Assembly: GCA_009809945.1 (NCBI GenBank)
Contig: WTPW01000436.1
Coordinates: 221,291 to 285,290, forward strand
Source: Gigaspora margarita
Taxonomy: Eukaryota; Glomeromycota; Glomeromycetes; Diversisporales; Gigasporaceae
Length of the DNA: 64,000 nt
Direction: 5' to 3'
Shown: in pieces, positions 22,320 to 33,855 of the stretch
Numbering within the stretch: position 1 is the stretch's first letter
Layout: every line of letters begins with the position of its first letter
Notes under the pieces: generated by a model
Told to the model about the DNA's origin: nothing
Database searches by the model: none
Seen by the model: the letters and a program-made list of their open reading frames with translations, nothing else
Position numbers and translations under genes: made by a program

Positions 22320-22658
22320 CTTTATTATATATCGTAATCAACTCAGGGCCGAGATAAAGACAGATGGGATATGCAGATTGGAGACACAAATCCTAATATT
22401 GATATATTGGCACGCGATTTTTATAAATTTTGTTAAGAGCATCAAATTTTTTTCAAAAAAAAACAACTACAAAATTACCAATGCATTTTTTATCATGGGC
22501 TCCCATGAATCCATGGGACCTAGAGAAGTCGTTGACCAATCGTAATTGTAGATAATGGTTGATTGCTCATTTTCGGTATCATCACCATCATAGGTCAAAG
22601 GTTGAGACATATGTATTAGAAATGAATGAAAAGACTGTCGAGGAGAATAATAGTTCAA
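22320..22658 (-). CDS. Kinase exons 1-2 (PAS-like N terminus)
   Basis: Exon 1 is 22479-22658, starting at an ATG (22658) and ending at a GT donor. Exon 2 is 22320-22392. Joined, they read '...MIKNAL' then 'DLCLQSAYPICLYLGPELI', the usual fold start of this kinase class (DWS..LGP...W....K..LDLC). The segment that should join this to the next exon at 21858 is missing; only 'LGKSANEAI' near 22125 looks like part of it. A second ATG (MSQPL, near 22610) is an alternative start. Confidence 0.7.
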
Positions 22659-22699
22659 TGAATCATGAGAAGACTGTTACGCGGTTATTTTATTATATT

Positions 22700-24300
22700 A
22701 AAACCATTAAAATTTTTTCATACTAGTTAGAGAACGGTTATTGTTGTAAAATTTTTTGATCTAGTTATATTTTGGCATAATGAGTAACTTAAGCATTTAT
22801 GTTCTTTATATATCAATATTTTGGGACATTTTCTTTTTTATATGTACATAATCAACATTTTGCATAAACCTATGTACGTACGTATAGTATTCTCAAAAGT
22901 AATTCAAAGTCACTTTGATAAAGATTAATTTTTCATTTGTGAATATCTGCAATTATATGTCGTTCAAGTAATACTTTTAAGATTATGCCTTGCACAGGTA
23001 TGTGCTTAGTAATATGTGTAACGATTTATGTCTCAATCAATTCAGTCATTAATAATTGAGTACAACACGAAGTACATTTTCACATAAAGCTATGTAGAAA
23101 TATTACATAAATTATATTTAAAAATTATACATAGATCTACAAACCAATGTAGACTACTTACGTAGTTATAATTTATACATAAATATAATTATTAATAATA
23201 TTTATTTAGCAAGTACATATCTAAAATTTAAGATTTTTACTAAAACGCACCTATGGTGTTTTACATCTATGTATATATTATCCCAAAAACAGTCCAATTA
23301 ATCTGTTCTAGATGTTCTAAGTAAAAATGCTCTACACACCTAAAAACCCTTCCCAAATCCTAACCCTAAGTACTTAACGTTAACATGTAAATTTTGGGTT
23401 AAAATTTTTTATTTCAAACCTTAGAAATACCCAAAAAAAAACCTAATAAAACATATGATAGGTGCAAACCACCATAGGTGTGTTTTATAATAAATGAAAT
23501 TGAAAATATAATCATGTTTCAAGTAGCCAAATAAGTAAAATATTAAAGTAAAAGAAATGTTATAATTAGAGTTTGGGTTAGGGTAAAATTACGAGAAGAG
23601 CATTTTTATTTAGTAAACATAACAGGAATTACCCTAGTAAAATGTTGAGATATTGATTATTTCTTTTCTTAAAATTTATAATATATAAAGGCTATATAAT
23701 GATATATGTAAAATTTTTAATATATAAATTTTATATAAAATTTTTATCTCAATTTTAGGATATATAAAAGTTTTATAATTATGATATATAAATTTATTAA
23801 TATAAAAATTTATATAAAAAATGCATTCAGATATTTATAGCATATAAAAGTTACTAAATTAATATAATTCATAAATATATAACAATAACATAAATTTCTA
23901 CATAATTTTTTTATAAAAATTATTTTGATATAGTTTTTTATAAAATTCTATATTAGTTATGTATAAAAATTAATTTATACTAGCTTAATGCGCAGCATCG
24001 TGTGTCCGGAGCCTATATTTATCATGTAAAACGAGTTACATTAAAGTAAATATCGACGCGTGACGCAAATCAAAATATTTTGACGATCAAAAAACGTAAT
24101 TATTACATAAGTACACCAAATACAAAAGTTACAATTTTGTTGCAATTTTTGTATCACCTTAACTAAGCATAGAATGCCCAAAGCGTGGATGGGCAATAAT
24201 TTTTATATAGTATTCTAGATTTTACTTTATAAAACAAATGACTTTGTGATGTATACTTAATCTCATTCACTCACCCGTATCCAACGATTTAATTGATTAT
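22700..24300. other. Gene-free AT-rich stretch upstream of the kinase gene
   Basis: Any kinase promoter would lie at the start of this stretch; no specific site is identifiable. 23312-23630 is a probable inverted-repeat element (separate entry). The rest, especially 23640-23960, is 'tataaaatt' low complexity with repeated 'gatatataaa' words. Confidence 0.45.
23312..23630. mobile_element. Possible MITE with 'ctaagtaaaaatgctct' ends
   Basis: 'ctaagtaaaaatgctct' at 23317-23333 and its inverse 'agagcatttttatttag' near 23605-23622 bracket ~300 bp, and 'cctaaccctaa' is mirrored by 'ttagggta'. No target duplication could be fixed. Confidence 0.4.
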
Positions 24301-24302
24301 TG

Positions 24303-24525
24303 TGACGGATTAAAATGAAATCGATTAAAATGAAATATGTATAGTTTAAAAAAATTGATAAGCCATCGAAAAATAAATTTTTTTGGAGCGCATTTTTTAA
24401 GGTTAGGTGTTAAGATTAAAGGTTAGTTTTAAAGTAGAATTTATATTAAGCAAGTATAAGTGAGTTTTAGAAGGTTAAACAGAAACGTACATTTCATTTT
24501 AATCTTGTTTCATTATGATCTACGA
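24303..24525. mobile_element. MITE with 'gattaaaatgaaat' ends, copy 1
   Basis: Begins 'tgacggattaaaatgaaatc'; the right end is a degenerate inverse with 'atttcattttaatc'. Flanks 'tgattattg' / 'taattatta' agree at 7 of 9 positions. The better copy at 45176-45387 has a perfect 9-bp duplication. Confidence 0.6.
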
Positions 24526-24529
24526 TAAT

Positions 24530-25290
24530 TATTAGGGGTCTTTTTTCGATAAACTGCTACACAAACCTTTGTTTGCGCAGACAATGCAAACTCCTGAAGA
24601 GGAAATAGCCAATCGGAGAGTGCAAATTTGACTATTCTGGATCAGCCCGTCAAAGAATTCGAACACATGTAAAAGGATGAAAAAGTGACAATACTCAAAA
24701 ACTAATGTTTAAATCGATCTTGGCGCACTAATTAAAAATAACAGGAATGAAATTTTACATATAGTAAATGTCAATCAATCCTATAGCCTCTAACGTTAAG
24801 ACACTAACCCTAAATTTTTATCACGCACTTTTGTTATTTGTAAAATTGTATTGCCTTTTTTGGTTCGTATTAACCGCACAAATAAGTAAGTGACGTTAAG
24901 ATTAACAAACGGAACATTCAATAAAAAAATGTTTTTTTTTTTTTGGTCTCTATAAGAAATAAATATGCAATAAATAAGCAAAAATATTGAAAAAAAACAG
25001 CTACACTAAGCCGTCGTAAAAGAAAGAATTATCACTAGTTAATGAAGTGTTCGGGTATTTTCGGGTAGTGAAGTATTGGTTTGGTCATTGAACGATACGT
25101 TGAATAATGGGTAAGGATAAATTAAGAAGCAAATTTTCAGGAAAGCAGCCTTTTTAATTTACTTTTGACTAATAATCAAACATGTCAATATTATATACTT
25201 TATTATGAATTTAACATAAGTTTAAAAGACCGTTTTTGTTAAAACTCATTTTGTAATAAATTTTAACAACAAATAATTCTCAACCACGAT
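24530..25290. repeat. Dispersed repeat copy, duplicated at 27345-28032
   Basis: Shares long runs with 27345-28032: 'gaggaaatagccaat(c/t)gga', 'taattaaaaataacagg(a/g)', 'atatagtaaatgtcaatc', 'gctacactaagcc' and 'ttgtaataaattttaacaac' in the same order and orientation. Partial copies are at 7200-7460 (inverse) and 8155-8345. Non-coding. Confidence 0.7.
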
Positions 25291-26093
25291 TGGCTAATCT
25301 TGTGGTCATACCAAATGTGGATATGATATGCTTTCATAAGATAATGTTCGTGCTTAGCAAATTTTTGTAAGGTAAAGTTGATTTAATGCGAATACTTACG
25401 TACGCACATACATGCACTAAAAAAGAATGTCGGAATTATGTCACACAAATGGCAAAATGACTCCTCTGGCGTTTTGGGTACCAGTTAGGAAAACGAGATC
25501 CGTTGTGTTCCGGAGTGCCGCTTTGTATTTTGCAAATAAATATTCACTACTTCGAAAGATTTTTATAAACAATGATAATTTGCATAATATAATATAATTC
25601 TTAGTTTTAGTGCATGAAATTGTACCGTCTTGTAAATCAATTGCTATGTTTTAAAGTTAAATTTGAATAGATAATACAGTATGTTCTGTATCATTTTTCC
25701 ATTTACGTTCTTCAAGATTGTCATGTTACTTGCAAATTTAAAATAGGGGTGTTATTTTACAAAAATTTCTATAAAGAATAAATTCACAAAGTATAGGTTA
25801 AATGCTTTTTTGATTACATATTGCGTGAAGAAAGTTTTAAAAAAGTATCTATTTTACACCCACATAATCTCTCTGATAGATGTAACCTTTAGTTGCACTT
25901 GAAGATCGAGCAACTTAACTGAGTTTTGTTTATAAAAGATCCGACAATTTTAGATGAATTGGTGGAAAACTCACCTAATAATATGAACTTGCTTCGACTG
26001 CCAATTGGTGAATATAGCAGTATTATAAACCCAATTATTCTAAATTTATTTTGAACATTGTGTTCGGTTACTCGATGCATGTTGCAAATTGGA
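25290..26093. repeat. Dispersed repeat copy shared with 1190-1790 and 57300-57725
   Basis: 25290-25640 aligns with 57305-57660 ('acatacatgcactaaaaaa', 'gagatcc(g/a)ttgtgtt', 'tattttgcaaataaat'), and 25600-26092 aligns with 1240-1760. The copy breaks off at 26093, directly abutting a fold-back fragment. Together with 24530-25290 it may form one long (>1.5 kb) repeat unit. Confidence 0.65.
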
Positions 26094-26255
26094 ATCGTTT
26101 TTTGACGATATCTCGCCATCCACTGGGCTATTTGGATGATCTAACCACCGTTAGATGCGTCTCAACGGGCTCTACAACTTTCAATTAGTGGACACGTATC
26201 GTTAACTTAGTAAAAAATTTAGCTGGAAGCACGCCACATTTCCGCTAACAAGCAG
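26094..26255. mobile_element. Fold-back element fragment (one arm only)
   Basis: 'cgatatctcgccatccactg', 'accaccgttagatgcgtct' and 'gctctacaactttcaattag' match one arm of 2778-3634, ending 'gattatcaattaa'. The other arm is absent; the left edge joins the repeat at 26093. Confidence 0.75.
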
Positions 26256-26583
26256 ATTATCAATTAATTAATTTATTTATTTATTTATCTAATTTATTTA
26301 TTTATTTATTCTAGAATAATGTAAATGTACCTGTAGGGCACATTAAATTTTTTGTACCCTTTATTTTGATCATAGATATTACAAAAACTGTAATACCGAT
26401 ATAGGTTAGGGTTAGGTACGAACTATGTTAGAGTTAGAGTTTAGGCTATTTATATAGTAAAATAATTTAAGGAAAACTTTTTATTAATGCACAGAAGGTG
26501 GTTTAGTATGCAATTTCTTGCAAAATAAGCAATTTTTGTCAAAACGAACATTTATTTTGAATTTTTCTGATTGTGTAATATTA

Positions 26584-26732
26584 GGGTAAAGACATTTATC
26601 AGGTGATTTTCTAGAGGAGGCTGAAGAAAATCAGGTGCTATTAGAAATTTAAATTTCATTGGTTAATATTTATCAGGTAAAGGGGAGTAAGGGTTTTAAG
26701 AAGTAAAAATCACCTAATAAATGTCTCTACCC
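26584..26732. mobile_element. PIF/Harbinger-like MITE, 3-bp TTA target
   Basis: Ends 'gggtaaagacatttatcagg' and the inverse of 'cctaataaatgtctctaccc' pair, with TTA immediately outside (26581-26583, 26733-26735). A 149-bp element with a 3-bp TWA target and a GGG start fits PIF/Harbinger MITEs. Confidence 0.75.
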
Positions 26733-26739
26733 TTATACC

Positions 26740-27340
26740 TGATCTTAAATTTTATGCCAATCTATATAGATTACATGATAGAGTAAGTAAAAGTGGCACA
26801 AACACTACAGCAAAGGGTGCATGTAATATTATGTCATATGAAATGGTGCATTCAGATAGTAAATATGTGTACATTATACACATGTTGGCTCATTTTGTGG
26901 CAAGTAACCCATTTTTTTTAAAAAACGAGCAATATCTCATGATTTCACTGTGATGCTTCCCTGTGTGTCTTAAAAAAAATTTCTTACAAAATTTTACATT
27001 ATATGCAGTTAGTTTGTTCATCTTATATTGATTACTTATATAAATGTATGTTAAAATAGTTAATTAATCTGCATTATTATTGTAGTGGCACATAAATTTA
27101 TGTTCATTACCTGTGCCAAATCCCATGTCAATTCGACTAGTAAACTGCTATAAAACCTGAGCCATTTATGGTCCAATTAGCACAGGCATATGGTCCCACA
27201 CGGTCTACAGAATCTGTACCAATTTGGTACAAACATGGATCTTAACCCGTGCCTATTTGACACCAGCCCATGCCTATCTGGTCCAATTTTCTTATAGGTT
27301 TGTTATATAATACATAACCACTCATATTAAATGATTTAAT
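26740..27340. other. Gene-free stretch
   Basis: No coding frame or clear repeat ends. 27110-27290 contains repeated 'cccatgyc/tggtccaat/gtaccaat' words and is less AT-rich. Confidence 0.4.
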
Positions 27341-27344
27341 TAAT

Positions 27345-28032
27345 TTTTAGGTATCTTTTTTCAATAAACTATTACATATACTAAGTGAATCTACTTATTT
27401 GCACAGGTAATACAAATGTCTGAAGAGGAAATAGCCAATTGGAGAGTGCAAATTTTGACTATTCTGGAACAGTGCTGCAAAAAATTCAAATACATGTAAA
27501 AGAAAAAAGCTATAAACTTATGTTAAAATCGATCTTGGTGCATTAATTAAAAATAACAGGGATGAAATTTTATATATAGTAAATGTCAATCTAATCATAT
27601 AATCTCTAACATTAACCCTAAAATTTTATCTCATGCCTTTCAGTTCTTTACAAAATTGGATTGCCTTTTTGGGGCAGTTAAAGTGGGGTTAAATTTAGTT
27701 AGTATTAGGGATGTCTTTTAAATGTATTTAGTAGGCTTTTATAAATTGAAATCAAGAATGCAATATGTAAATTGAAATTAAGAATGCAATATGTAGATCA
27801 TATATTGGATTAACTCTGCCCATCTGCTTTTTTGGTTTGTATTAAAGGTTAGCAAATGGAACATTCAATAAAAATGTTGTTTTTGGTCTTATATGAGATA
27901 AATAAGCAATAAAGAAGAAATAGATTTTTTTTTTAAAAAAAAATAGCTACACTAAGCCATTAAAGAAACCACTACCGCTAGTTTTTGAAGTGTTTGGGTT
28001 ATTTTGTAATAAATTTTAACAACAAATAATTT
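27345..28032. repeat. Second copy of the 24530-25290 repeat, with an internal insertion
   Basis: Collinear with 24530-25290, but about 27680-27815 is extra sequence, containing a direct duplication of 'ttgaaatcaagaatgcaata' / 'ttgaaattaagaatgcaata'. At 28036-28075 the copy continues into 'agctgcatgatgctatcaca', an unoccupied version of the MITE insertion site at 28999-29193. Confidence 0.7.
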
Positions 28033-28205
28033 TCAATAAGATAGCTGCATGATGCTATCACACAAAACCAGGATGTAAATTATAAATTACTATAGCTTAA
28101 CCAGCTAATTCAGATACTCTTTTTGATTTAATGATTATTAAAAACTAAATGATAATTATTTATAAGAAAATTGGTCATGCAATATGAATTTGTTCTTTCG
28201 AAGTA

Positions 28206-28432
28206 CCGTAAAATCTGGACACATGTATCCCAGGTATTTTCATTTCTCAATTTAGTACTGGGTACCTCTATATGGAGGGTACACTGTATTAAGACAATAT
28301 GTTAACTATATCTACCTGGGATGATACATATAGTATGTATTATACCTATATACCCAGGTATAAATCACCAACTGGCACTTCAAATTGGCAAGGAGTACAC
28401 CGCATGGGGGTACACGTGTCTGGATTTTATAG
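28206..28432. mobile_element. TA-flanked MITE (227 bp) with 'ccgtaaaatctggacac' ends
   Basis: 'ccgtaaaatctggacacatg' on the left pairs with the inverse of 'cacgtgtctggattttatag' on the right. TA lies outside both (28204-28205, 28433-28434). Internal 'tacccaggta' palindromes. Tc1/mariner-type target. Confidence 0.75.
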
Positions 28433-28434
28433 TA

Positions 28435-28998
28435 AATAATTGGCTTACATATGCCATGCAATAGCATATTTTAGCCAATCATTTAATATAACAAAACAAA
28501 TTTGGTGATATTTATCAATGCATGATCTAATATCGATGCTATTGTGCAATTTATGATACTGCTTTACAAGTAATAGTTGGCTAACTGGTTTGTTGTGATC
28601 ACAAAATAACACACAGAAAATAACAATAAATATAAGTATGGCTATACAATAGATATATTAACTGTGATTCATATAGTATTTTGAATTTATTCAGTTTTGA
28701 CGTAACCATGATCATAATTTGCTATATATCATATTGGTTCACTAAGACAGTTACACTATATCACTATTTTGAACTGAACTTTAATATACATATACTCTTA
28801 AATTGAATGCCAAAAATATAAGCCATACATAGCCACAAGTTTTATACAATATTCACTTATTTACAGGTATATAGGACTGTAATCAAACAGTTAATAACTT
28901 AAGCAGTAAGCCATTTTAAAATACAATACCATATTCAATTTAAAATTTTTGTACCAATAATATAACATTTGCTTGCATAATTTGTATCATAAGGTAGC
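28435..28998. other. Gene-free AT-rich stretch
   Basis: Nothing coding, no clear element ends. Confidence 0.45.
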
Positions 28999-29006
28999 TG
29001 CATGAC

Positions 29007-29185
29007 AGGACCCCAAAATATACATAGATAGGTCAGGTAGTAGTTTGCTTATTTTTAGATGTTTTATGCAGATCTTTTCTATTTTTAGTAATTTTTTGCT
29101 TATTTTTGAGGTTTTTTATACAGATCTTTCTATTTTTAGTAAATTTATAATTAACCTGACCTATCTATGTATATTTTTGGGTCCT
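29007..29185. mobile_element. hAT-like MITE family A, copy 1 (179 bp)
   Basis: Ends 'aggaccccaaaatatacata' and its inverse. Flanks 'tgcatgac' (28999-29006) and 'tgcatgat' (29186-29193) form an 8-bp duplication with one difference. A paralogous empty site at 28036-28075 reads 'agctgcatgatgctatcaca' with a single target copy. Short open frames such as 29045-29239 arise inside the MITE and are not genes. Confidence 0.9.
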
Positions 29186-29938
29186 TGCATGATGCTATTA
29201 CACAAAACCAGAAACAGAAGAATTAATAGATTATTTTAAAAGTTTTAAAAAAATGAATTGTTGAACAGTTTATTAATAATAATTAATAAATTATATATAT
29301 TTTAGTTTTATGTGTGTGGTGCAGAGTTTATATAATTGGGTTATATTATTAAATTTTGAATTGAGATATATGATTTCATTAATTATTTTAGTAGTTTATT
29401 GGTTATGCGCTAATACTTTGTCTATTTTTAGTGTTAATTGTTTAATTATGTTTACAAGTTAAATGTATTTGGTATGATAATGAAATATGGTATAAGAAGT
29501 ATTTTATATAGAGAATAACATTGTAATATTATTAGTAAATATTATATATATATATATATTTTTTTGAATATTTAGATCTGATTAACTAATAAGTGACATA
29601 TTTAATGTTTGATTAGGTTGGGATTCTAAAATGATAAGTAATTAATAATTATTAATTGATTACATTAAAGTTTAATAGCTAATGCTTTAAGCAATGTTAT
29701 TATTTAAATTATTTAATTAATATTTTAATAAAAAGTCAAAACTTTGTGGTCAAAGTATGACAGAACAGGATTAGAGAAATTTGTATATAATAATAAAAAA
29801 TTGAATAGGTGCTTTTTTATTGTATGTAACAAATGATAATAATAGTATAGATAATTTCTTAATAACAGCTTTGAATAGTTTATCAATTGTGCAGTTGCTT
29901 GTTATTAAACTTTAATAGGACATTTTGAGGAGTTCTGG

Positions 29939-31407
29939 CCAGTGTTAGAAATCTGTTTTGAAATTTATGTTCTCATGAGAACATATCTATTTAATTTAAT
30001 GTTCTCAAAAATTTTTTTATGTTCTCAAATAAAAAAAAAATTTTTTCTCCCTTGTCTTCTTTCTCTCTTTCTTTCTCTCTCTTTATCTCTCACTTTTCTC
30101 TCTCTCTCTCTTTTTCACACTCACTTTTTCTTTTTGCAATTATTTTTTTCTCTTATTCTCTCTCTTAACTTATACTTTTAAACTTCTTTTAATTATTTTT
30201 CAATTTTCATTTTTAATTAATATATTTAAAAAATTATTAATAGTAATAATAAAGAATATTATTTATTTAACTAAAATTTATAAACAAAGCTAAATTATTT
30301 AAAAAAATAAAACTATAATTCATATATTTTTTTTAAAAAAAACAACCAATTTAATATTTTAGGCTTTTATATAATGTTGGAGATGTTATTGGTTTAATCT
30401 AGCTTGTATATTTAGTTTTTAGATAAGCCTTTAATATTTCTTAAATAATTAAATAAATAAATAAATAAATATAGTAAATATATTATTCTTCTTCACTATA
30501 GTGAATTTAGTGAATTTATAAATTCAAATATTTTTAATATAAATTTTAAAATATAGTACTAAAATTTAAAATTATAATAACTAAAGATTTTCTTAGTTAT
30601 TTTCTTGTAAAAAATTTATATTATCATTATAGTGAGTTTAGCTTTCTGAATACTTATATTAAATATTGATTTAATTGGTATTCAATATAATAATTTTATA
30701 TGTACTAGCATATCAAAGTTTGTACATACTGGACAGCATAAGACATCTGCTCTATTTATATAGAGCATGAATTTTTGATTCTTAACTAATCAATTCAGAT
30801 TGGCTAATTTTGATGCAATTGATTCTAATTGGTCAATTAAATACATATATTTCCTTTTTTTTATATTAAATGCCAATTTTTAAAATCATTACAAACTTTA
30901 ACTTTAATAACTTCTTTAAAACAAAAAGTAATAAAAAATCCTTTGACAGAAATGTAGTCTAGCAAAAAAATCTATCAATTTGTCAAAGGGTTTTTTGATT
31001 TAACTTGTTTTAAAAAAGTTATAATAATTTAAAGTTTTATTGATAAAAGTGGATACATTTTGCTATCCAGTACTATAGAATAATGTAGCTATACAACTAT
31101 ATTATACCAAAACTGAGAATGGATAACCCAATAAATTATATTATCCAAAATCTTTCTATAATTCAAAAATACTAAATTGTCTTTAATTTCAACAACTAAC
31201 AATTAAATATTTATGAACTTAATTATTTAAACTACTATATTAATAAAATAATTTTTATTACTTTATATATTTACATAGAGAACATATTTTTCAAACCTAA
31301 TGTTCTCAAAAAAAATTTAATAGAGAACATCTTAAATTTTGTAAATGTTCTCAAATTAAAAGTGATGTTCTCATGAGAACATGAGAACATAAGATTTCTA
31401 ACACTGG
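29939..31407. mobile_element. 1.47-kb element with 'ccagtgttagaaatct' ends, inside the left Maverick repeat
   Basis: Exact inverse ends 'ccagtgttagaaatct' / 'agatttctaacactgg', flanked by 'ttctgg' on both sides (29933-29938, 31408-31413). Just inside each end is the palindromic 'tatgttctcatgagaaca'. Comparison with the right Maverick repeat, which lacks it, confirms the insertion. No transposase visible; the open frame at 29942-30181 is a 'ctctctctt' tract product. Confidence 0.8.
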
Positions 31408-32247
31408 TTCTGGCACACTTTTTTTCACCTTCATCAATCTTGCATATAAAGTTGCATTTGTGTTATCAAATTAATGACAATTTTTTTGTAAAACTAGAAT
31501 ATATTTATTTACCCAAATTCATATCAAAAAGGATCATTTTATATAAATTTATGCTTGCATTGTCACTTGAATGATGATAAATTTATGCTCGCATCGTCAC
31601 AATATATTATTTTTTGAATATCAAGAACTCAATTTTCTGCTCAAATTTATATCAAAAAGATAACAATTATTTATGCTATCTTGTTTGCTATCATTTATAC
31701 ATCAAAAAACTTAATTAGTATATCATAATTTTTGTATAACTAGAACACATTCTTTCACTCAAATCTATATCAAAAAGGATACTAATATTATTTGTTATAA
31801 CAGAATTTTTTAAAGTTAATTCTTCACTACTTTTCTGGCACAAAAATTTATATATCTTGGTGAAAAATTTTAATAGCACACCACCCTTTGGTATAAATTT
31901 TTTGATATCTTAGCTATCTTTAGTGAAAATTTTTTAAAGAGTCTTGAACCTTTTTCCGAAGCCTATTAATATATTGGGTAATATAATAACTATTAGCATG
32001 TTTTCTGCAAAGGCCAGGTTCTAAGCTAGTTGGTATATTACAACCTTACAAGAAAAATGCTTTCTAGCCTTCCAATATTTATAGCACCCTTCAGTTCAAT
32101 GGCAAGTATGTCCACAAATAACTCCAGTTCTAAGTAAATAAACACAAGTATAATCACCAAGCATGATTTATAAATATAAATAATTTTAATTTAAACAAAA
32201 GATCTGGTATATTAATACAAACAATGAATTACTAGCACCCATATACA

Positions 32248-32622
32248 ATGAGCACACAAATAACTGAAACAAAGTCCACATACCACGAAGTTGAGCAAGC
32301 TTTAATTAATGTAGTTAAAGCAGGTCTCTATTATAGAAAGCCAAAAGACAACAAGTTTATACAAAACTATAAAGAAAGAATTAAAAAATTACATCAAGCA
32401 GAAGACCCAGAAAAGTATATATTAAATTTAGCTATGACCATATTCTCTAATAAAGACAAATATAATAAAACTATAAATGATTGCAAAGCATAATATGGCA
32501 ATGATTCAAAAATTCTTAATCCTAATATGGAACTATATAAGCTATATTACAAATTAGCTAAAAATCATTTCATTAAAAAAGCACAGATTGATAAAGAAGC
32601 AGAAGATTTTCTTAATTTGTAA
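32248..32622 (+). pseudogene. Small Maverick gene of unknown function, one in-frame stop
   Basis: Starts ATG just inside the left inverted repeat: 'MSTQITETKSTYHEVEQALI', basic and helical, with no known motif. A TAA at 32491-32493 interrupts a frame that otherwise continues ('YGNDSKILNPNMELYKLYYK') to a TAA at 32620-32622, giving about 124 residues. It overlaps the 3' end of the convergent integrase frame. Similar position relative to the repeat suggests a genuine element gene, but the role is unknown. Confidence 0.5.
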
Positions 32623-33693
32623 AAGACCAGGAACACTAACTTGAAGCCTCCTACAAGCATCTTTTATATTATAAAATTTTAAATTCACAAGCACCCACTG
32701 GAGTGGCAATTCTGTATTAGAAGGAATGATTAAAAGCTTTTCTTTAACAAAAGACTGCTTTGGTCCATTGCTCTCATCATCTTCTAGCCAATATAAAATA
32801 TGCTGATTTTTTTGCACCAAAGCTTCACAAACATAATAAATCTGAGGAGACCAATTCATATCAGTTGCACACTTAAAACCACCTTCTAGCTCACCAGGTT
32901 CAAGTAAATATCTTACAGGGGTATTATAAGATAGCTTGGATTCATCAAAGCCCATGGGTCCATTGCATAATTTAGAAGATGTTGAAATAATCTGTTTTAA
33001 TTTTATAGCTTTAGCAGGAGTCATGCTAATTAATCTAGTTACTGAATTATTAAGATTATCAATAATTATATAAAGATTTTTAACCCAAGCTCTCGATCTT
33101 TTGGATATATATAACAATAAATCAGAGGCATCCTGTAAATGAAACAATTTTTTTGCCAAAGTACAATTAAATATTTCAACAATAGCCTGACTTCTATGAG
33201 ACATGCCAATCTTAATTTTAACATTATGTTTTTTCATTAATTCTTTACATTCAGATTTAAATTCTAAACTAGGATCAACCATTAATAATTTAGACCAAAT
33301 AAATAAGTACTTGGAATTATTATAAACCTTTTTAAAAGCTTTAGCCACACTACTAGATGTCTTATCTGTTAAAGGAACTGCCTACTTATATCTTGAAGCA
33401 ACATCAACTATACATAAACAATATTTATATATTTTGTTATTAATTATATCATGAGGCATATAAAGAATATCAGCTTGGTGATATTCATTAGGAATCTGTA
33501 TACTATTAAATGAGGCTCTAGGAATAAATTTAGAGTGGGTTTTATAAATCTGATATAAAGCCTGTTTTTCAAGACAATTATGCACTTCATCTAAAAAAAA
33601 ATTGTATCTGGCTTTTAGAGATGCTTTATATAGGGGAGCCCATAGCAAACGGTGGCTTTGGGCCAACCAATCAGATTTTAAGATTTTATATAA
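32554..33693 (-). pseudogene. RVE (retrovirus-like) integrase of the Maverick
   Basis: Two open blocks (33705-33382, then 33381-32554) joined in the same frame through a TAG after 'VASRYK'. Core acidic residues are visible: Asp in 'EYHQADILYMP', Asp in 'LMVDPSLEFKSE' and Glu in 'QAIVEIFNCTLAKKLF', consistent with the D,D-35-E catalytic triad. A C-terminal basic region with 'YEALVQKNQHILYWLEDDE'-like content ('YVCEALVQKNQHILYWLEDD') follows, where Mavericks have a chromodomain-like tail. The N terminus is cut by a 162-bp MITE at 33694-33855; the first residues 'MSLPLY' of the open block come from that MITE. It would insert element DNA into the host genome. Confidence 0.8.
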
Positions 33694-33855
33694 GGGTAGT
33701 GACAAATATTATGTAATATCTTGAGGGGGAGGGGGGGTCTCTGATTGTCTTACATTAAATATAAAATTTATAATAGCCAATCAGATTTCTCTTATGTGGG
33801 GGGAGGGGGGTAGAGGGTATAGTAAAAAAATATTATGTAATATTTGTCACTACCC
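33694..33855. mobile_element. PIF/Harbinger-like MITE 'gggtagtgacaaatatt', copy 1
   Basis: 162 bp with inverse ends 'gggtagtgacaaatattatg' and TAA targets on both sides (33691-33693, 33856-33858). Inserted in the integrase N-terminal region. The second copy is at 46559-46715. Confidence 0.85.

Larger units (their letters stand above)
15900..22658 (-). pseudogene. Tandem hybrid sensor histidine kinase, multi-exon, disrupted
   Basis: A fungal-type hybrid kinase with two complete kinase cores in one polypeptide. Order from the N terminus: PAS-like region ('DWSTTSLGP', 'LGPELITIYNK'), GAF-like region (21056-21543), first H-box 'SHELKTPLTLMLSP' (His codon 20852-20854), ATPase with 'FNLCSNALKHTW', 'DTGVGIPE' and 'GTGIGLALVKQL', receiver 1 ('LLVDDNNDMR', 'DVMLPNMNGY', 'DYLIKPF'), second GAF, second H-box (His 18208-18210), second ATPase ('LLSNSIKFTE', 'SDIGIGMD', '[12 protein letters not shown]'), a pseudo-receiver and a C-terminal receiver. 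Signal flow would be His-Asp phosphorelay in the cytosol. Lesions: frameshifts near 21690, 20180 and 15990, stop TAA at 18123-18125 inside the second H-box region, part of the N-terminal PAS not found, and scattered N bases. Either a recent pseudogene or a real gene in low-quality sequence. Confidence 0.85.

Noticed and set aside
29045-29239. 64-residue frame 'MLIFRCFMQIFSIF...'
   Set aside because: Translation of MITE family A, repeated in copies in other contexts.
29942-30181. 79-residue frame rich in Leu-Ser
   Set aside because: Product of a 'ctctctctttctc' tract inside a transposable element.
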